Part shown: piece by piece, positions 1 to 8,430 of the stretch
Layout: each line of letters starts with the position of its first letter
Position numbering within the stretch: position 1 is the stretch's first letter
Source of the DNA: Puteibacter caeruleilacunae
GTDB lineage: Bacteria > Bacteroidota > Bacteroidia > Bacteroidales > Prolixibacteraceae
Assembly (NCBI GenBank): GCA_005217565.1
Contig: SJCO01000002.1
Coordinates: 528,192-592,191, forward strand
Length of the DNA: 64,000 nucleotides
Direction of reading: 5' to 3'
Program-made: the position numbers and the translations under genes
The notes under the pieces: generated by a model
What the model was told of the DNA's origin: nothing
What the model saw: only the letters and a program-made list of their open reading frames with translations
The model's database searches: none

Positions 1-1079
1 GCATAGTTACCTGTGTTATAAGCAACGATATTTGAGATGGTAATATTTCTCATTTGTCCTTGTGGAGGAGTTGGAGCCTCTTTAATGTGCTTACGTGCAC
101 GATTTCCTAAGCGCAAATAAATTGCACAATCAGTACCTTCAATAGTCAGATTACTAACACTAACACCTTCCATGATACCTCCATCAACAATCTCTAACGA
201 AAGGCCTGTAATACCAATCCATGAACCAGCATGTTTATGCTCCGAACGAGATGGTTTAATGGTACAGTTAGAGATACTTAAGTTACGAAAACCTCCTGTT
301 GACTCAGTTCCACACTTAATCGCATTACAGAAACTACTCACCACACAATTGGTGATACTGATATCCTCACATGGTGCCATTCCTGTACTTTTCAAAGTAA
401 TAGCATCGTCACTTGAATCAAAATGACTATCGCTAATTACCACACGGCGACAACCATCAACGTCAACAGCATCGTTATTTCTATTAGAGTGGTTCCAAAC
501 AGTCTGATTGGTTAACAAAACATCTTCACAATCCAGGTAATGCTGATTCCAGATACCTGAATTTCTCAAGGTAACATCAGCTACTTTCACCTTCTTACAT
601 GAAATAAAAAGAATGTTTCTTGGGCGACCATCTTTATCTCCACCTGCACACTCAGGACGAGATTTATGATATTTCCCTTGTCCGTCGATAGTCCCAGAAC
701 CAGTAATGGCAATATTCTTTGCTCCTTCTGCATAGATCAACGAATACCAACCACCTATATCTTTCTGAGAACGATAAGCTGGACGTTTTTGACGTGGAAA
801 ATCATTAGGATCAACACTGGCAAAAATAGTAGCACCATGTTCCAGGTGAAGCTCTACATTATCCAACAATGTTATTGTTCCTGTTTTATAATTACCGGCG
901 GGTACAATTACGCGTCCTCCTCCATTGGCGTTACACGCAATAACTGCTTTATTAAAAGCTTCAGTACTTAATTTAGTGGTGTCATTCTTTGCACCATACT
1001 TTACAATGTTATATTCTGCGGCATTCATTGTCACCGCCAATAACATGAATAGTGAAAATAATACTTGACTAATTTTCAT
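1..1079 (-). CDS. GH28 (polygalacturonase-like) glycoside hydrolase, partial
   Basis: The frame opens at an ATG at 1079 and stays open to the window edge, so the C-terminus is missing; about 359 codons are visible. It begins with a Sec signal peptide (MKISQVLF, then a hydrophobic run ending near Ala-Ala). The early motif YNIVKYGAKND is the usual start of right-handed beta-helix GH28 enzymes. The conserved GH28 blocks appear in order: NSGIWNQHYLDC, then NRNNDAVDVDGC supplying acidic residues, then DSSDDAITLKS with the paired catalytic aspartates. The family would then have a G-H-G block; here the equivalent reads CNAIKCGTES without the histidine. GH28 enzymes hydrolyse galacturonide or related uronide linkages, and exo-acting forms are common in Bacteroidota glycan loci. 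It lies 38 bp downstream of a second GH28-like gene and is probably co-transcribed with it. Exact substrate unknown. Confidence 0.85.
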   Translation of the reverse strand, partial: MKISQVLFSLFMLLAVTMNAAEYNIVKYGAKNDTTKLSTEAFNKAVIACNANGGGRVIVPAGNYKTGTITLLDNVELHLEHGATIFASVDPNDFPRQKRPAYRSQKDIGGWYSLIYAEGAKNIAITGSGTIDGQGKYHKSRPECAGGDKDGRPRNILFISCKKVKVADVTLRNSGIWNQHYLDCEDVLLTNQTVWNHSNRNNDAVDVDGCRRVVISDSHFDSSDDAITLKSTGMAPCEDISITNCVVSSFCNAIKCGTESTGGFRNLSISNCTIKPSRSEHKHAGSWIGITGLSLEIVDGGIMEGVSVSNLTIEGTDCAIYLRLGNRARKHIKEAPTPPQGQMRNITISNIVAYNTGNY

Positions 1080-1117
1080 TTCTCTCAATTATTTATTTGT
1101 GGTTTTAATTTCTTAAT

Positions 1118-2686
1118 CTAGGTTCTTGAGCGAGGTTTCTCACCCGATTCATCAGAATAATCACCGTTAAACTTCTCTCCTTCAATTTGAACATTCTTGA
1201 AGTTGATCTGCGTCGCATTGATCACCTTCACTGGATTAGCTCGCTTTTTAGGATTTAATTCTTTGATGGTAACATTCTCTAAATGCACACCTTTGATAGG
1301 CAACTTCGACCATCCTAAAATTTCAACACCTCCATTTTCGGCATAGTCAACCTCCATATCCTTCACGTATATATTTCTGAAAAGAGGATAATGCGTACTT
1401 ACCGTGTCCTGTTTCGCATAACAAGGATTTAATACAACAGCCATACTCGCTTTGTGAAGCTTCATATTACGGACATATATATTTTCAACCATTCCCCCTC
1501 TCTTTGGAGAACTCTTGATAAACAAACCATACTTCACATCCTGCACTCCAACATTATCCACGGCATATACGTTACGTACACTTCCTGCCACTTCGCTACC
1601 AATACATATCGCATGATGACCTTTCATAATACAGTTACGGACAACAACATTTTCAGTTGCTCCAAACATTTTGTTACCATGTATAAAAGGCGAATTTATC
1701 TTCTCGATTTCTGTTCCGCTGATATCAATACCTTCACGACCTTCCTTATTGCGGCCAGACTTTATTGCTACATTATCATCGTGATTATTAAACACACAAC
1801 GTTCAATCAACACATTATGGGTACTTTCAGGATCAACACCATCACTATTTTCAGCTTGTACATTGAAGATTACATTACGTACTGTAACATTTTCAGAAAA
1901 CACCGGATGAACAGTCCAGAAAGGCGTGTTAAACAATTGCACACCATCGATCAAAATATTCTTACACAAATAAAACTCCAACAGATATGGGCGGTAGAAA
2001 TCTTTATTCACATCCACAAACTCCCTGTCTGTCAGTTTTACATCCTCATCACTTAGTCGGTGTAACACATATTTATGATCCAATTGAGGATCTTGTGTAG
2101 TAGACCAATGTTGCCATTTCTCACCATCACCATCAATAATAGGCATGGCACCTTTTCCTTCTCCTACAATAGCTACATTTTCAGCATTAAAAGCCCTTAT
2201 TAATGGAGAGAAACTCTTAATAGAAACACCTTCCCAACGCGTGATTACTCCCTTTCCATTATCCAGGTAGTTAACAGGATTAAAGGTAAACTGTATTTTA
2301 GTTCCATGAGCCAGCATCAATCGGATATTACTAGCCAGATTAATTGGGCCATCCATACGATAAACATCTGTACCCTTTACCCATTTCCTACTCCCCCAGG
2401 TATGTGGAAAATAGATGGTTCCTCCACCTTTAGCAGCCAACTCCTTAATGGCCTTATTCAAGACAGGCTGAAAATCTTTAGTTCCCTCGCTGTCTGGCTC
2501 AAATCCTGCATACTCAATCAAGTTAATTGTTCTATCCGGGAACGTGATTTCCGGGAGAGCATTAACAATTCGATCAATCTCTCCATCAATCTTTTGATCG
2601 ACGAAGCTAATATCATTTTTATTTGTTCTTTGACATGCTATCGCCATCAACAACAAAAACACCATTCCAATAAAATTTTTAATCAT
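1118..2686 (-). CDS. GH28-family lipoprotein
   Basis: A 522-residue protein starting with a lipoprotein signal peptide (hydrophobic stretch then MAIACQ, lipidated Cys about residue 18). It is therefore probably tethered to a membrane facing the periplasm or surface. A beta-helix start (IEYAGFEPDSEGTKDFQP) is followed by GH28 motifs: NTPFWTVHP, then ENSDGVDPES, then NHDDNVAIKSG with two adjacent aspartates, then GHHAICIGSE as the G-H block, then YGLFIKSS in place of the usual RIK. Nearly all expected catalytic positions are kept, so it is probably active, unlike a mere structural homologue. It differs strongly from the next GH28 gene, so the two are not a recent duplication. A strong terminator lies between it and the upstream GH92 gene, so the GH28 pair probably has its own promoter. 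Confidence 0.85.
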   Translation of the reverse strand: MIKNFIGMVFLLLMAIACQRTNKNDISFVDQKIDGEIDRIVNALPEITFPDRTINLIEYAGFEPDSEGTKDFQPVLNKAIKELAAKGGGTIYFPHTWGSRKWVKGTDVYRMDGPINLASNIRLMLAHGTKIQFTFNPVNYLDNGKGVITRWEGVSIKSFSPLIRAFNAENVAIVGEGKGAMPIIDGDGEKWQHWSTTQDPQLDHKYVLHRLSDEDVKLTDREFVDVNKDFYRPYLLEFYLCKNILIDGVQLFNTPFWTVHPVFSENVTVRNVIFNVQAENSDGVDPESTHNVLIERCVFNNHDDNVAIKSGRNKEGREGIDISGTEIEKINSPFIHGNKMFGATENVVVRNCIMKGHHAICIGSEVAGSVRNVYAVDNVGVQDVKYGLFIKSSPKRGGMVENIYVRNMKLHKASMAVVLNPCYAKQDTVSTHYPLFRNIYVKDMEVDYAENGGVEILGWSKLPIKGVHLENVTIKELNPKKRANPVKVINATQINFKNVQIEGEKFNGDYSDESGEKPRSRT

Positions 2687-2722
2687 CTCGCTCCTCCTAG
2701 TTATTAAATAGCATCAATTAAG

Positions 2723-2758
2723 TCAAAAAGTTTCTGCCCTTCTCTCAAGGGCAGAAAC
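2723..2758 (-). terminator. Strong intrinsic terminator after GH92 gene
   Basis: A perfect 12-bp stem (2730-2741 pairing with 2747-2758, GTTTCTGCCCTT arm) with a 5-base loop is followed, in the minus direction, by a T5 run (2725-2729 complement). It lies just below the GH92 stop at 2770 and separates the GH92/oxidoreductase/sulfatase unit from the GH28 pair. Confidence 0.8.
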
Positions 2759-2769
2759 ACCAAACCATA

Positions 2770-5085
2770 TTAATTACCTAACCCCCAACTTTTGTTGGGC
2801 TCAGTTCCTAATTCCAATTCCAGGGTACCTCCATTGGCGAAAGACTCATGAGAAAACTGGAAATTATTCCATGTCTTTCCATTCAACGTTGCCGATTGGA
2901 TATAAATATTTTCAGTTGTATTGTTTTTTGATCGAATAATGAATTCTTTTCCAGGATAATACTTGTTATTCAGCTTGATTTTCACCTCGTCAAATAAAGG
3001 AGTGGTAATATCATATTGAGAGTCAACCGAAGCACCCCCATCCATTTGAAACAGGCCAATACTCATCAGTACCCCTAATGCTCCCATCTGTCCTTGATCT
3101 TCATCTCCATTATAACCTCCATAAGGACTGGTTTCACTAAACGTAACCTCTTTCACCTCACGTACCCACTTTTGCGATAACCATGGAGCTCCAGTATGAT
3201 TGAACAAATGAGCCATCTGACAAGAAGGTTGATTTTCATAGTCTACCCAATTCTGCGCATGTTTACCATGGTCTGTAATAAACTTAGTAGGAGCAGCTTT
3301 GATGAAGCAATCATTAAGATAAGCTGTATACTTTTCTTTTCCGCCAAATAGATTAGCTAAACCATCAATATCATGAGGTACGTAATTGGTATAAATAGCC
3401 GAATTACTTTCACAGAAACCCAGGGTATTGAAACCATCACCAATAGGTTCAAAATTCTCAATCCAGCTTCCATCCTTCATCCTTGGATGAATGTATCTCG
3501 TTTCAGGATTCCAAAGCTTCTTATAATTCTGCGCACGTTCATTAAAAAACTGATAGTCTTTTCCTTTATTTAATGCCATTGCCAACTGAGCAAGACACCA
3601 ATCCTGATAAGCATATTCCATGGTCATCGAAGCACCATCCTTATGTCCACCAGGTCCTTTGATATATTCAGGCACATAACCTTGTTCCACATAGTAATTC
3701 ATACCACCACCCTGTGGATTATCTCGATGCTCGTAACCTGCACGGTCACGTATTCCGCCTACGAAAGCATTCTTATGTAATCCTTCATAGGCCTTAGCGA
3801 CATCATAATTTCTGATTCCCTTGTTGTAGGCTGTCGCAAAAAATGATACTGCAGGATCACCAATCATCACATAGGTATAATTACCTCCAGAAGGCCCCCT
3901 AGGGATTAATCCTCCATCATTATACATACCTACCATGCTGTTGCAAAACTCATCCATCATCTCAGGATAAACCATCGACCAAAGTACATTCAAGGTCCAG
4001 TGACTTCCCCACCAAGCATCGAAGTTATACTGATTATATTTTGGTTTTCCTGCTTCATCAAGTGCAACCTGACGAACAATAGGAGCATCACCAGTCATAT
4101 CGCAATACTTACCATCAACATCACTAACAATTCTACGTCCTAGCAATGAATGCCACAAATCAGTGTAAAACTTGGTTTGCTGCTTCTCTGTACCGCCTTT
4201 AACCTCAATTTTACTTAACCACTCGTTCCATTCATCATCAGAATCCTCAACCACCTGATCAAAGTCCCAGTGAGCCAATTCAGTCTCCAAATTCAATCTT
4301 GCTTGATCGATGTTAGTATATGATATTGCTACTTTCATCAATAGTGGTTCGTCACCCAAATCTTTAAACTGGACATAAGCCCCAGCATCTTTCCCTGCCA
4401 CTTCTTTTGCTGAAGCCAATAACTTACCATCTTTCCAGGTACCAAACTTCTCAATAGGCTGACTAAAGCGAGCAACAAAATATACGTAGGTAGGTTTTGG
4501 TCGGCGACCCGTTCTACCCATCAGACTAAAACCTGCGATCTCATTCTCACTTACATGAGTAATCATAGAAGAATCCATCTTTGAATGTGCAAGGTAGGCA
4601 CCAGTATCAAAGATTACATATCCCTTTTTACCTTTAGGATATTTATAGCGATGAAATCCCACACGAGTTGTAGAAGTTAACTCTGCTTCAATATTATAAT
4701 CATCCAGAACTACCCTATGGTATCCTGGCTTTGCAATTTCTGTTTCATGAGTGAATGCCGATTGATAAGCATCCATACCAAGGTGTCCTTTAAATTCGCC
4801 TACTGTAGGCAAAACAGGAATACCCGACATTTGCCAGGCGTGTACGTGAGAAAAACACCTCACCTTTAATGTGTCGTATAGGTAGCCAGATTTCCAGCTT
4901 CCTTTAGTTCTTGTATCGGGGCTAAGATTCACCATTCCAAATGGTCGACTAGCAGAGGAAAAAAAGAACCATCGGCATCTATGCGTGTCGGTAAATACGT
5001 TAACATGATCAGTCGGTCGAAATGTTGATTGGCAGCTAACTGCCAGCATAAATAGAATGCCTAATGCCCAAAAATTAAGTTTCAT
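2770..5085 (-). CDS. GH92 alpha-mannosidase-like lipoprotein
   Basis: This 771-residue protein has a lipoprotein signal (LMLAVSCQS, Cys about 18). It aligns from memory with GH92 calcium-dependent exo-alpha-mannosidases, which are usually 700-780 residues long. The beta-sandwich N-domain starts with VNVFTDTHRCRWFFFSSASRPFG. The FSHVHAWQMSG block corresponds to the family FSH-T-H-L-S-G signature. The (alpha/alpha)6 barrel carries ASMTMEYAYQDWCLA, whose Glu is the expected acid, and NGDEDQGQMGALGVL, matching the GNEDCGQMSAW signature; the Asp residues there are the expected base. GH92 enzymes trim alpha-mannosides, but several subgroups are uncharacterised, and this one departs from the consensus at the N-terminus. 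It shares an operon with the downstream oxidoreductase and sulfatase genes. Confidence 0.85.
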   Translation of the reverse strand: MKLNFWALGILFMLAVSCQSTFRPTDHVNVFTDTHRCRWFFFSSASRPFGMVNLSPDTRTKGSWKSGYLYDTLKVRCFSHVHAWQMSGIPVLPTVGEFKGHLGMDAYQSAFTHETEIAKPGYHRVVLDDYNIEAELTSTTRVGFHRYKYPKGKKGYVIFDTGAYLAHSKMDSSMITHVSENEIAGFSLMGRTGRRPKPTYVYFVARFSQPIEKFGTWKDGKLLASAKEVAGKDAGAYVQFKDLGDEPLLMKVAISYTNIDQARLNLETELAHWDFDQVVEDSDDEWNEWLSKIEVKGGTEKQQTKFYTDLWHSLLGRRIVSDVDGKYCDMTGDAPIVRQVALDEAGKPKYNQYNFDAWWGSHWTLNVLWSMVYPEMMDEFCNSMVGMYNDGGLIPRGPSGGNYTYVMIGDPAVSFFATAYNKGIRNYDVAKAYEGLHKNAFVGGIRDRAGYEHRDNPQGGGMNYYVEQGYVPEYIKGPGGHKDGASMTMEYAYQDWCLAQLAMALNKGKDYQFFNERAQNYKKLWNPETRYIHPRMKDGSWIENFEPIGDGFNTLGFCESNSAIYTNYVPHDIDGLANLFGGKEKYTAYLNDCFIKAAPTKFITDHGKHAQNWVDYENQPSCQMAHLFNHTGAPWLSQKWVREVKEVTFSETSPYGGYNGDEDQGQMGALGVLMSIGLFQMDGGASVDSQYDITTPLFDEVKIKLNNKYYPGKEFIIRSKNNTTENIYIQSATLNGKTWNNFQFSHESFANGGTLELELGTEPNKSWGLGN

Positions 5086-5146
5086 ACAATATATGGTTTG
5101 TGGTCTAAATATTATTCTGGTCTTACTTCATGGTTTAGTAGATTAT

Positions 5147-5177
5147 AGTCCCTGGATAACACACGAATCCAGGGACT
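5147..5177 (-). other. Intergenic stem-loop between oxidoreductase and GH92 genes
   Basis: An 11-bp perfect inverted repeat (5147-5157 with 5167-5177, AGTCCCTGGAT arm) lies in the 118-bp gap. It has no clear T-run on the minus strand, so it may be an mRNA processing or stabilising hairpin, or a weak terminator, rather than a full stop. Confidence 0.45.
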
Positions 5178-5203
5178 TTCTGATCTTCAGCTATCAGGTT
5201 ACA

Positions 5204-6607
5204 TTAGAGCCTTTTAGCTCTTGGTTGTAAATGGGTCAAAGTTCCAATTTGAATTGGTTTACCTGTCTCGATACTATTTCGAGCAGCCACACCAATCAAA
5301 ATCGACATAGCACCATCTCGGGTACCTGCCATATGTTTAAATTCATCCTTCTTCTCAGGATGTTTAAAGATCTGGTCATGCAAACGAACATCACCACCAC
5401 CGTGTCCTCCACGGCTATATGGTACACTCACAGTTTTTTGTTTATCCCACAATTTGTGAATAATGATTGGCTTAGTTTTCTCTTTAGCCTTACCACTCTG
5501 ATCCATTTCAGCAGCATGTAGTTCTTCCTGAGTAAGATTCTCAGAGTTCAAGTAAGGAACATCAAGGAATGCCTCCAAACGACCTTTAGTACCGTTGAAT
5601 GCAACTCTCCAACCTTCCCATGGAGAATAAGTTGTCAACATATAATTTACATACACATTGTTGGCATACTTAATATTCACATTCATTTTATCATAGATGT
5701 TGATCTCAGGACGGAATAAACAGCTATCACGGATGTAACCATCATGCTCCTCATTTTTCACATAGCGCTCATAGTCTCCTTTGTTACGAGTAATGTCCCA
5801 GTAGAACTTACAAGTTTTCTTTTCATCACAACTTCTACAGTTTACTCCCGATTTCTTTGGATTGCGACCATAGAACTCCAGATCTCCATAAGCGAAAACC
5901 TCTTTAGGCTCTGAATCTAACCACCAGTTTAACAAATCGAAGTGGTGAGTAGACTTATGCACCAATAAAGTACCACTATGCTCACGCTGACCATGCCAAC
6001 GACGGAAGTAAGAAGCACCATGACTGGTATTCAACATCCAGGTAAAATCAACCGACACAACATCACCGATATCACCACGATCCAACATCTCCTTTATCTT
6101 TGTATTATAAGGACTCCAGCGATAATTGAAACCAACAATCACCTTACGCTTATATTTACGCTCAGCATCCAGGATAGCCTGACACTTATCTTCATCTGTA
6201 GTCATTGGCTTTTCTGTCAATACATCAACACCGCTTTCCAATGCTTTAATGATATAAGTGTGGTGCGTAGCATCAGTTGTGGTTACCATGATCAAATCTG
6301 GTGTCTGCTCTTTAATCATATCCTCGAAAGTAGTGTATAAACCACACTTCTTACCTACACCTATATAATTGGCAGCATACTCTAATCGACCAGGATTATG
6401 ATCTACAAGACCTACAAATTCCAGAATATCGCTATAGCTATCAACCAGGCGCTTACCCCAAAATCCATTTCCACGAACACCTGTACCAACAAGTACCACC
6501 TTCAATTTGTTACCGCTCGCCTTAATGGCAGCCTTCACCGGACCTGCAACTGCCGCTCCTGCTGCAACTGCACCCACTGTTGTTAAAAATTTTCTTCTAC
6601 TTAGCAT
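5204..6607 (-). CDS. Gfo/Idh/MocA-family oxidoreductase, Tat-exported
   Basis: The frame is open from 6652, but that start would overlap the sulfatase gene. The ATG at 6607 instead begins MLSRRKFLTT, a classic twin-arginine signal, so I place the start there (467 residues). The N-terminal Rossmann fold has VVLVGTGVRGNG, and the family EKP motif is present as TEKPM (Glu132-Pro134). The C-terminal alpha/beta domain contains the conserved STHHFDLLNWW block with the catalytic-site histidine. Members are NAD(P)-dependent sugar dehydrogenases; some exported ones (GH109-type) cleave glycosides by an NAD-dependent oxidation mechanism. A cysteine trio (about residues 257, 260 and 266, CRSC..C) is an unusual addition that may bind metal. 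It sits between sulfatase and GH92, implying action on the same glycan in the periplasm. Confidence 0.85.
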   Translation of the reverse strand: MLSRRKFLTTVGAVAAGAAVAGPVKAAIKASGNKLKVVLVGTGVRGNGFWGKRLVDSYSDILEFVGLVDHNPGRLEYAANYIGVGKKCGLYTTFEDMIKEQTPDLIMVTTTDATHHTYIIKALESGVDVLTEKPMTTDEDKCQAILDAERKYKRKVIVGFNYRWSPYNTKIKEMLDRGDIGDVVSVDFTWMLNTSHGASYFRRWHGQREHSGTLLVHKSTHHFDLLNWWLDSEPKEVFAYGDLEFYGRNPKKSGVNCRSCDEKKTCKFYWDITRNKGDYERYVKNEEHDGYIRDSCLFRPEINIYDKMNVNIKYANNVYVNYMLTTYSPWEGWRVAFNGTKGRLEAFLDVPYLNSENLTQEELHAAEMDQSGKAKEKTKPIIIHKLWDKQKTVSVPYSRGGHGGGDVRLHDQIFKHPEKKDEFKHMAGTRDGAMSILIGVAARNSIETGKPIQIGTLTHLQPRAKRL

Positions 6608-6639
6608 TTCATTCAGTTTTATACAGTACTCTTTTATTC

Positions 6640-8226
6640 CTAATTCATCCAATCTGGCTTAGGGAAATACCTCATTTTACTATAACGAGGATAACTATCA
6701 AACAATTCTTTATCGGGCCCCACCACACGTGGATCTTTTGTTTTTTTCAATTGAGACATCAGTGCTTGCTTCATGCGCTTTAACACAACACTATATTCTG
6801 TTACATCAATCAGGTTATTCAAACAATAAGGATCGCGCTTGATATCATACAATTCAAACTCCCCTCTCTTCCCATATGACTTTTCAAATAACTCTGGATA
6901 TTTCCCTTTCTGTTCCACTAAGAACGATTTTGAAGGCGCTGCATCAACATCTGTAAACGCCCATTCACTGGTATGTTTCCCTTTTTCATCTACTCCATAT
7001 AAAGGATGACACTCCTCTCCACCTTTCTTGGTCAATCGCATAGGAGCTCCAGCAGGCCATCGTTCCGGACGCTGATTCCAAATCAATAAATATTGTTCAC
7101 TACGTATTGCACGTTGGGGATACCCCAGATTTTTATACCTCGAACAAGAATGTCGCTCGCGACCACTAAACACGTAATCTCGCTTTTTATCTATGCGCCC
7201 CTCTTTTTTAGACGCAAGTATATGAGCTATACTCTCTCCCGACATGGGAAGCATTTTCTGAGGCTTTATATTGCAGGCTTCAAATATTGTAGGAGCGATA
7301 TCTGCAAAGCTTACTACATCATCAACCTTCCGGTTACCGGGGTACTCTTTAGGGTAACGAATCGCTAACGGCACATGGACACCATATTCAAAACAGTTTG
7401 CCTTAGCCCTTGGAAACGCCATTCCGTTATCAGCAGTTATAATAACAATTGTATTGTCGAGCTCTCCTTCCGCTTCCATCAACTCAAGCATCTTTTGCAG
7501 ATGAGTATCAAACCACTCAATCTCCACAGCATAATCCAATAAATCCCCTTTGATAATATTCGTATTAGGAAGAAAATCAGGTACAACAACATCTTTTAAC
7601 TTCTTTCCCATCCGTTTCCATGATCCCTCTTCAAATACACGATGGGGTTCATGGCCACCAAACCAGAAAAAGAAAGGCTTCTGCTGATCCCTATTATTAA
7701 TGAAGCTTTTAAAATTCTCGTAGTAATTCTTATTACTAATTCCAGAAGCAGTTCTTTCATCTTTTGAATTCTTCCCATATAGAATAACATCGTTACTCTT
7801 TCCTGCAGCATCAAATTCACGATAAGGAGCTCCATACTTAAACGGTCCAACACCTTTTCCAGTTCTTCCGGTATCATAACCATTGGCAGCAAACTCATCT
7901 ACAATAGAGGCATATTTAGCAGGCCAATGCGAAGCATGCTGTCCCGCTTGTTCATTTTGCCAATGAAAACGACCAGTCACCAAGGTACTTCTTGATGGCG
8001 CACATCCAGGAGAACCTGCAATACAATTGGTAAAGCATATCCCTTCTTGCGCAACCTTATCAAAAGCAGGCGTATTAATAAAGGTACAACCATTAAAACT
8101 AGTATGAGCAAATGACTGATCATCACTTATCGCAATGAACACATTGGGTTGCTTCTTCACAGGCTCGTTAGCAACCACCGAGACACTACTTAATAGTAGT
8201 AAGCATGTAAGAGGTTTAATCTTCAT
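6640..8226 (-). CDS. S1-family formylglycine-dependent sulfatase
   Basis: A 528-residue protein with a Sec signal peptide (MKIKPLTCLLLLSSVSVVAN). The S1 arylsulfatase fold is recognised by the N-terminal metal site AISDDQSF and the sulfatase signature GCAPSRSTLVTGR. Cys75 of CAPSR is the residue converted to formylglycine. A second metal block, TADNGM, lies about residue 265. Because the signature uses Cys rather than Ser, maturation by an anaerobic radical-SAM enzyme or an FGE-type enzyme is needed; neither gene is in the window. The enzyme removes sulfate esters from a sulfated glycan in the periplasm. It is the first gene of the minus-strand unit running to GH92 and is divergent from a regulator gene, with the 204-bp gap holding the likely promoters. 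Confidence 0.9.
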   Translation of the reverse strand: MKIKPLTCLLLLSSVSVVANEPVKKQPNVFIAISDDQSFAHTSFNGCTFINTPAFDKVAQEGICFTNCIAGSPGCAPSRSTLVTGRFHWQNEQAGQHASHWPAKYASIVDEFAANGYDTGRTGKGVGPFKYGAPYREFDAAGKSNDVILYGKNSKDERTASGISNKNYYENFKSFINNRDQQKPFFFWFGGHEPHRVFEEGSWKRMGKKLKDVVVPDFLPNTNIIKGDLLDYAVEIEWFDTHLQKMLELMEAEGELDNTIVIITADNGMAFPRAKANCFEYGVHVPLAIRYPKEYPGNRKVDDVVSFADIAPTIFEACNIKPQKMLPMSGESIAHILASKKEGRIDKKRDYVFSGRERHSCSRYKNLGYPQRAIRSEQYLLIWNQRPERWPAGAPMRLTKKGGEECHPLYGVDEKGKHTSEWAFTDVDAAPSKSFLVEQKGKYPELFEKSYGKRGEFELYDIKRDPYCLNNLIDVTEYSVVLKRMKQALMSQLKKTKDPRVVGPDKELFDSYPRYSKMRYFPKPDWMN

Positions 8227-8290
8227 CTATTTTAGTATTTCAATTAGATTATAATTCACTTCTTATACTTTCCTTATCATACTGTTTCAA

Positions 8291-8309
8291 ACACGAACCT
8301 TTTTCGTGT
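8291..8309. promoter_or_regulatory. Inverted repeat between divergent sulfatase and regulator genes
   Basis: A perfect 7-bp inverted repeat (ACACGAA, 5-base spacer, TTCGTGT) lies in the 204-bp divergent region between sulfatase (start 8226) and the winged-helix regulator (start 8431). Its size and place fit an operator; binding by the adjacent regulator is inference. Confidence 0.35.
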
Positions 8310-8327
8310 ACGTTCCCGTTTTGATAT

Positions 8328-8357
8328 TTTGAAAGTATCGCGTAATTTGTATTTTTG
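8328..8357 (+). promoter_or_regulatory. Bacteroidota-type promoter candidate for the regulator gene
   Basis: TATTTTTG at 8350-8357 matches the Bacteroidota -7 consensus TAnnTTTG. A TTTG at 8328-8331 is a fitting -33 element, with an 18-bp spacing that is one base short of the usual range. It lies about 73 bp before the ATG at 8431. Confidence 0.4.
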
Positions 8358-8430
8358 AAAGAAATTCCTTTGAAGTTACGTAAAAAAGGGGTTAAATTTA
8401 CATTTTACAACACTGAATATCTGAACTTTA

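Noticed and set aside
1454-2056. A 200-codon plus-strand ORF
   Set aside because: It lies wholly opposite the GH28 lipoprotein gene, with biased composition (Ile, Thr, His) typical of antisense frames.
6608-6652. The 15-codon N-terminal extension of the Gfo/Idh/MocA frame
   Set aside because: It would overlap the sulfatase gene and place residues before the Tat motif, so the ATG at 6607 is preferred.
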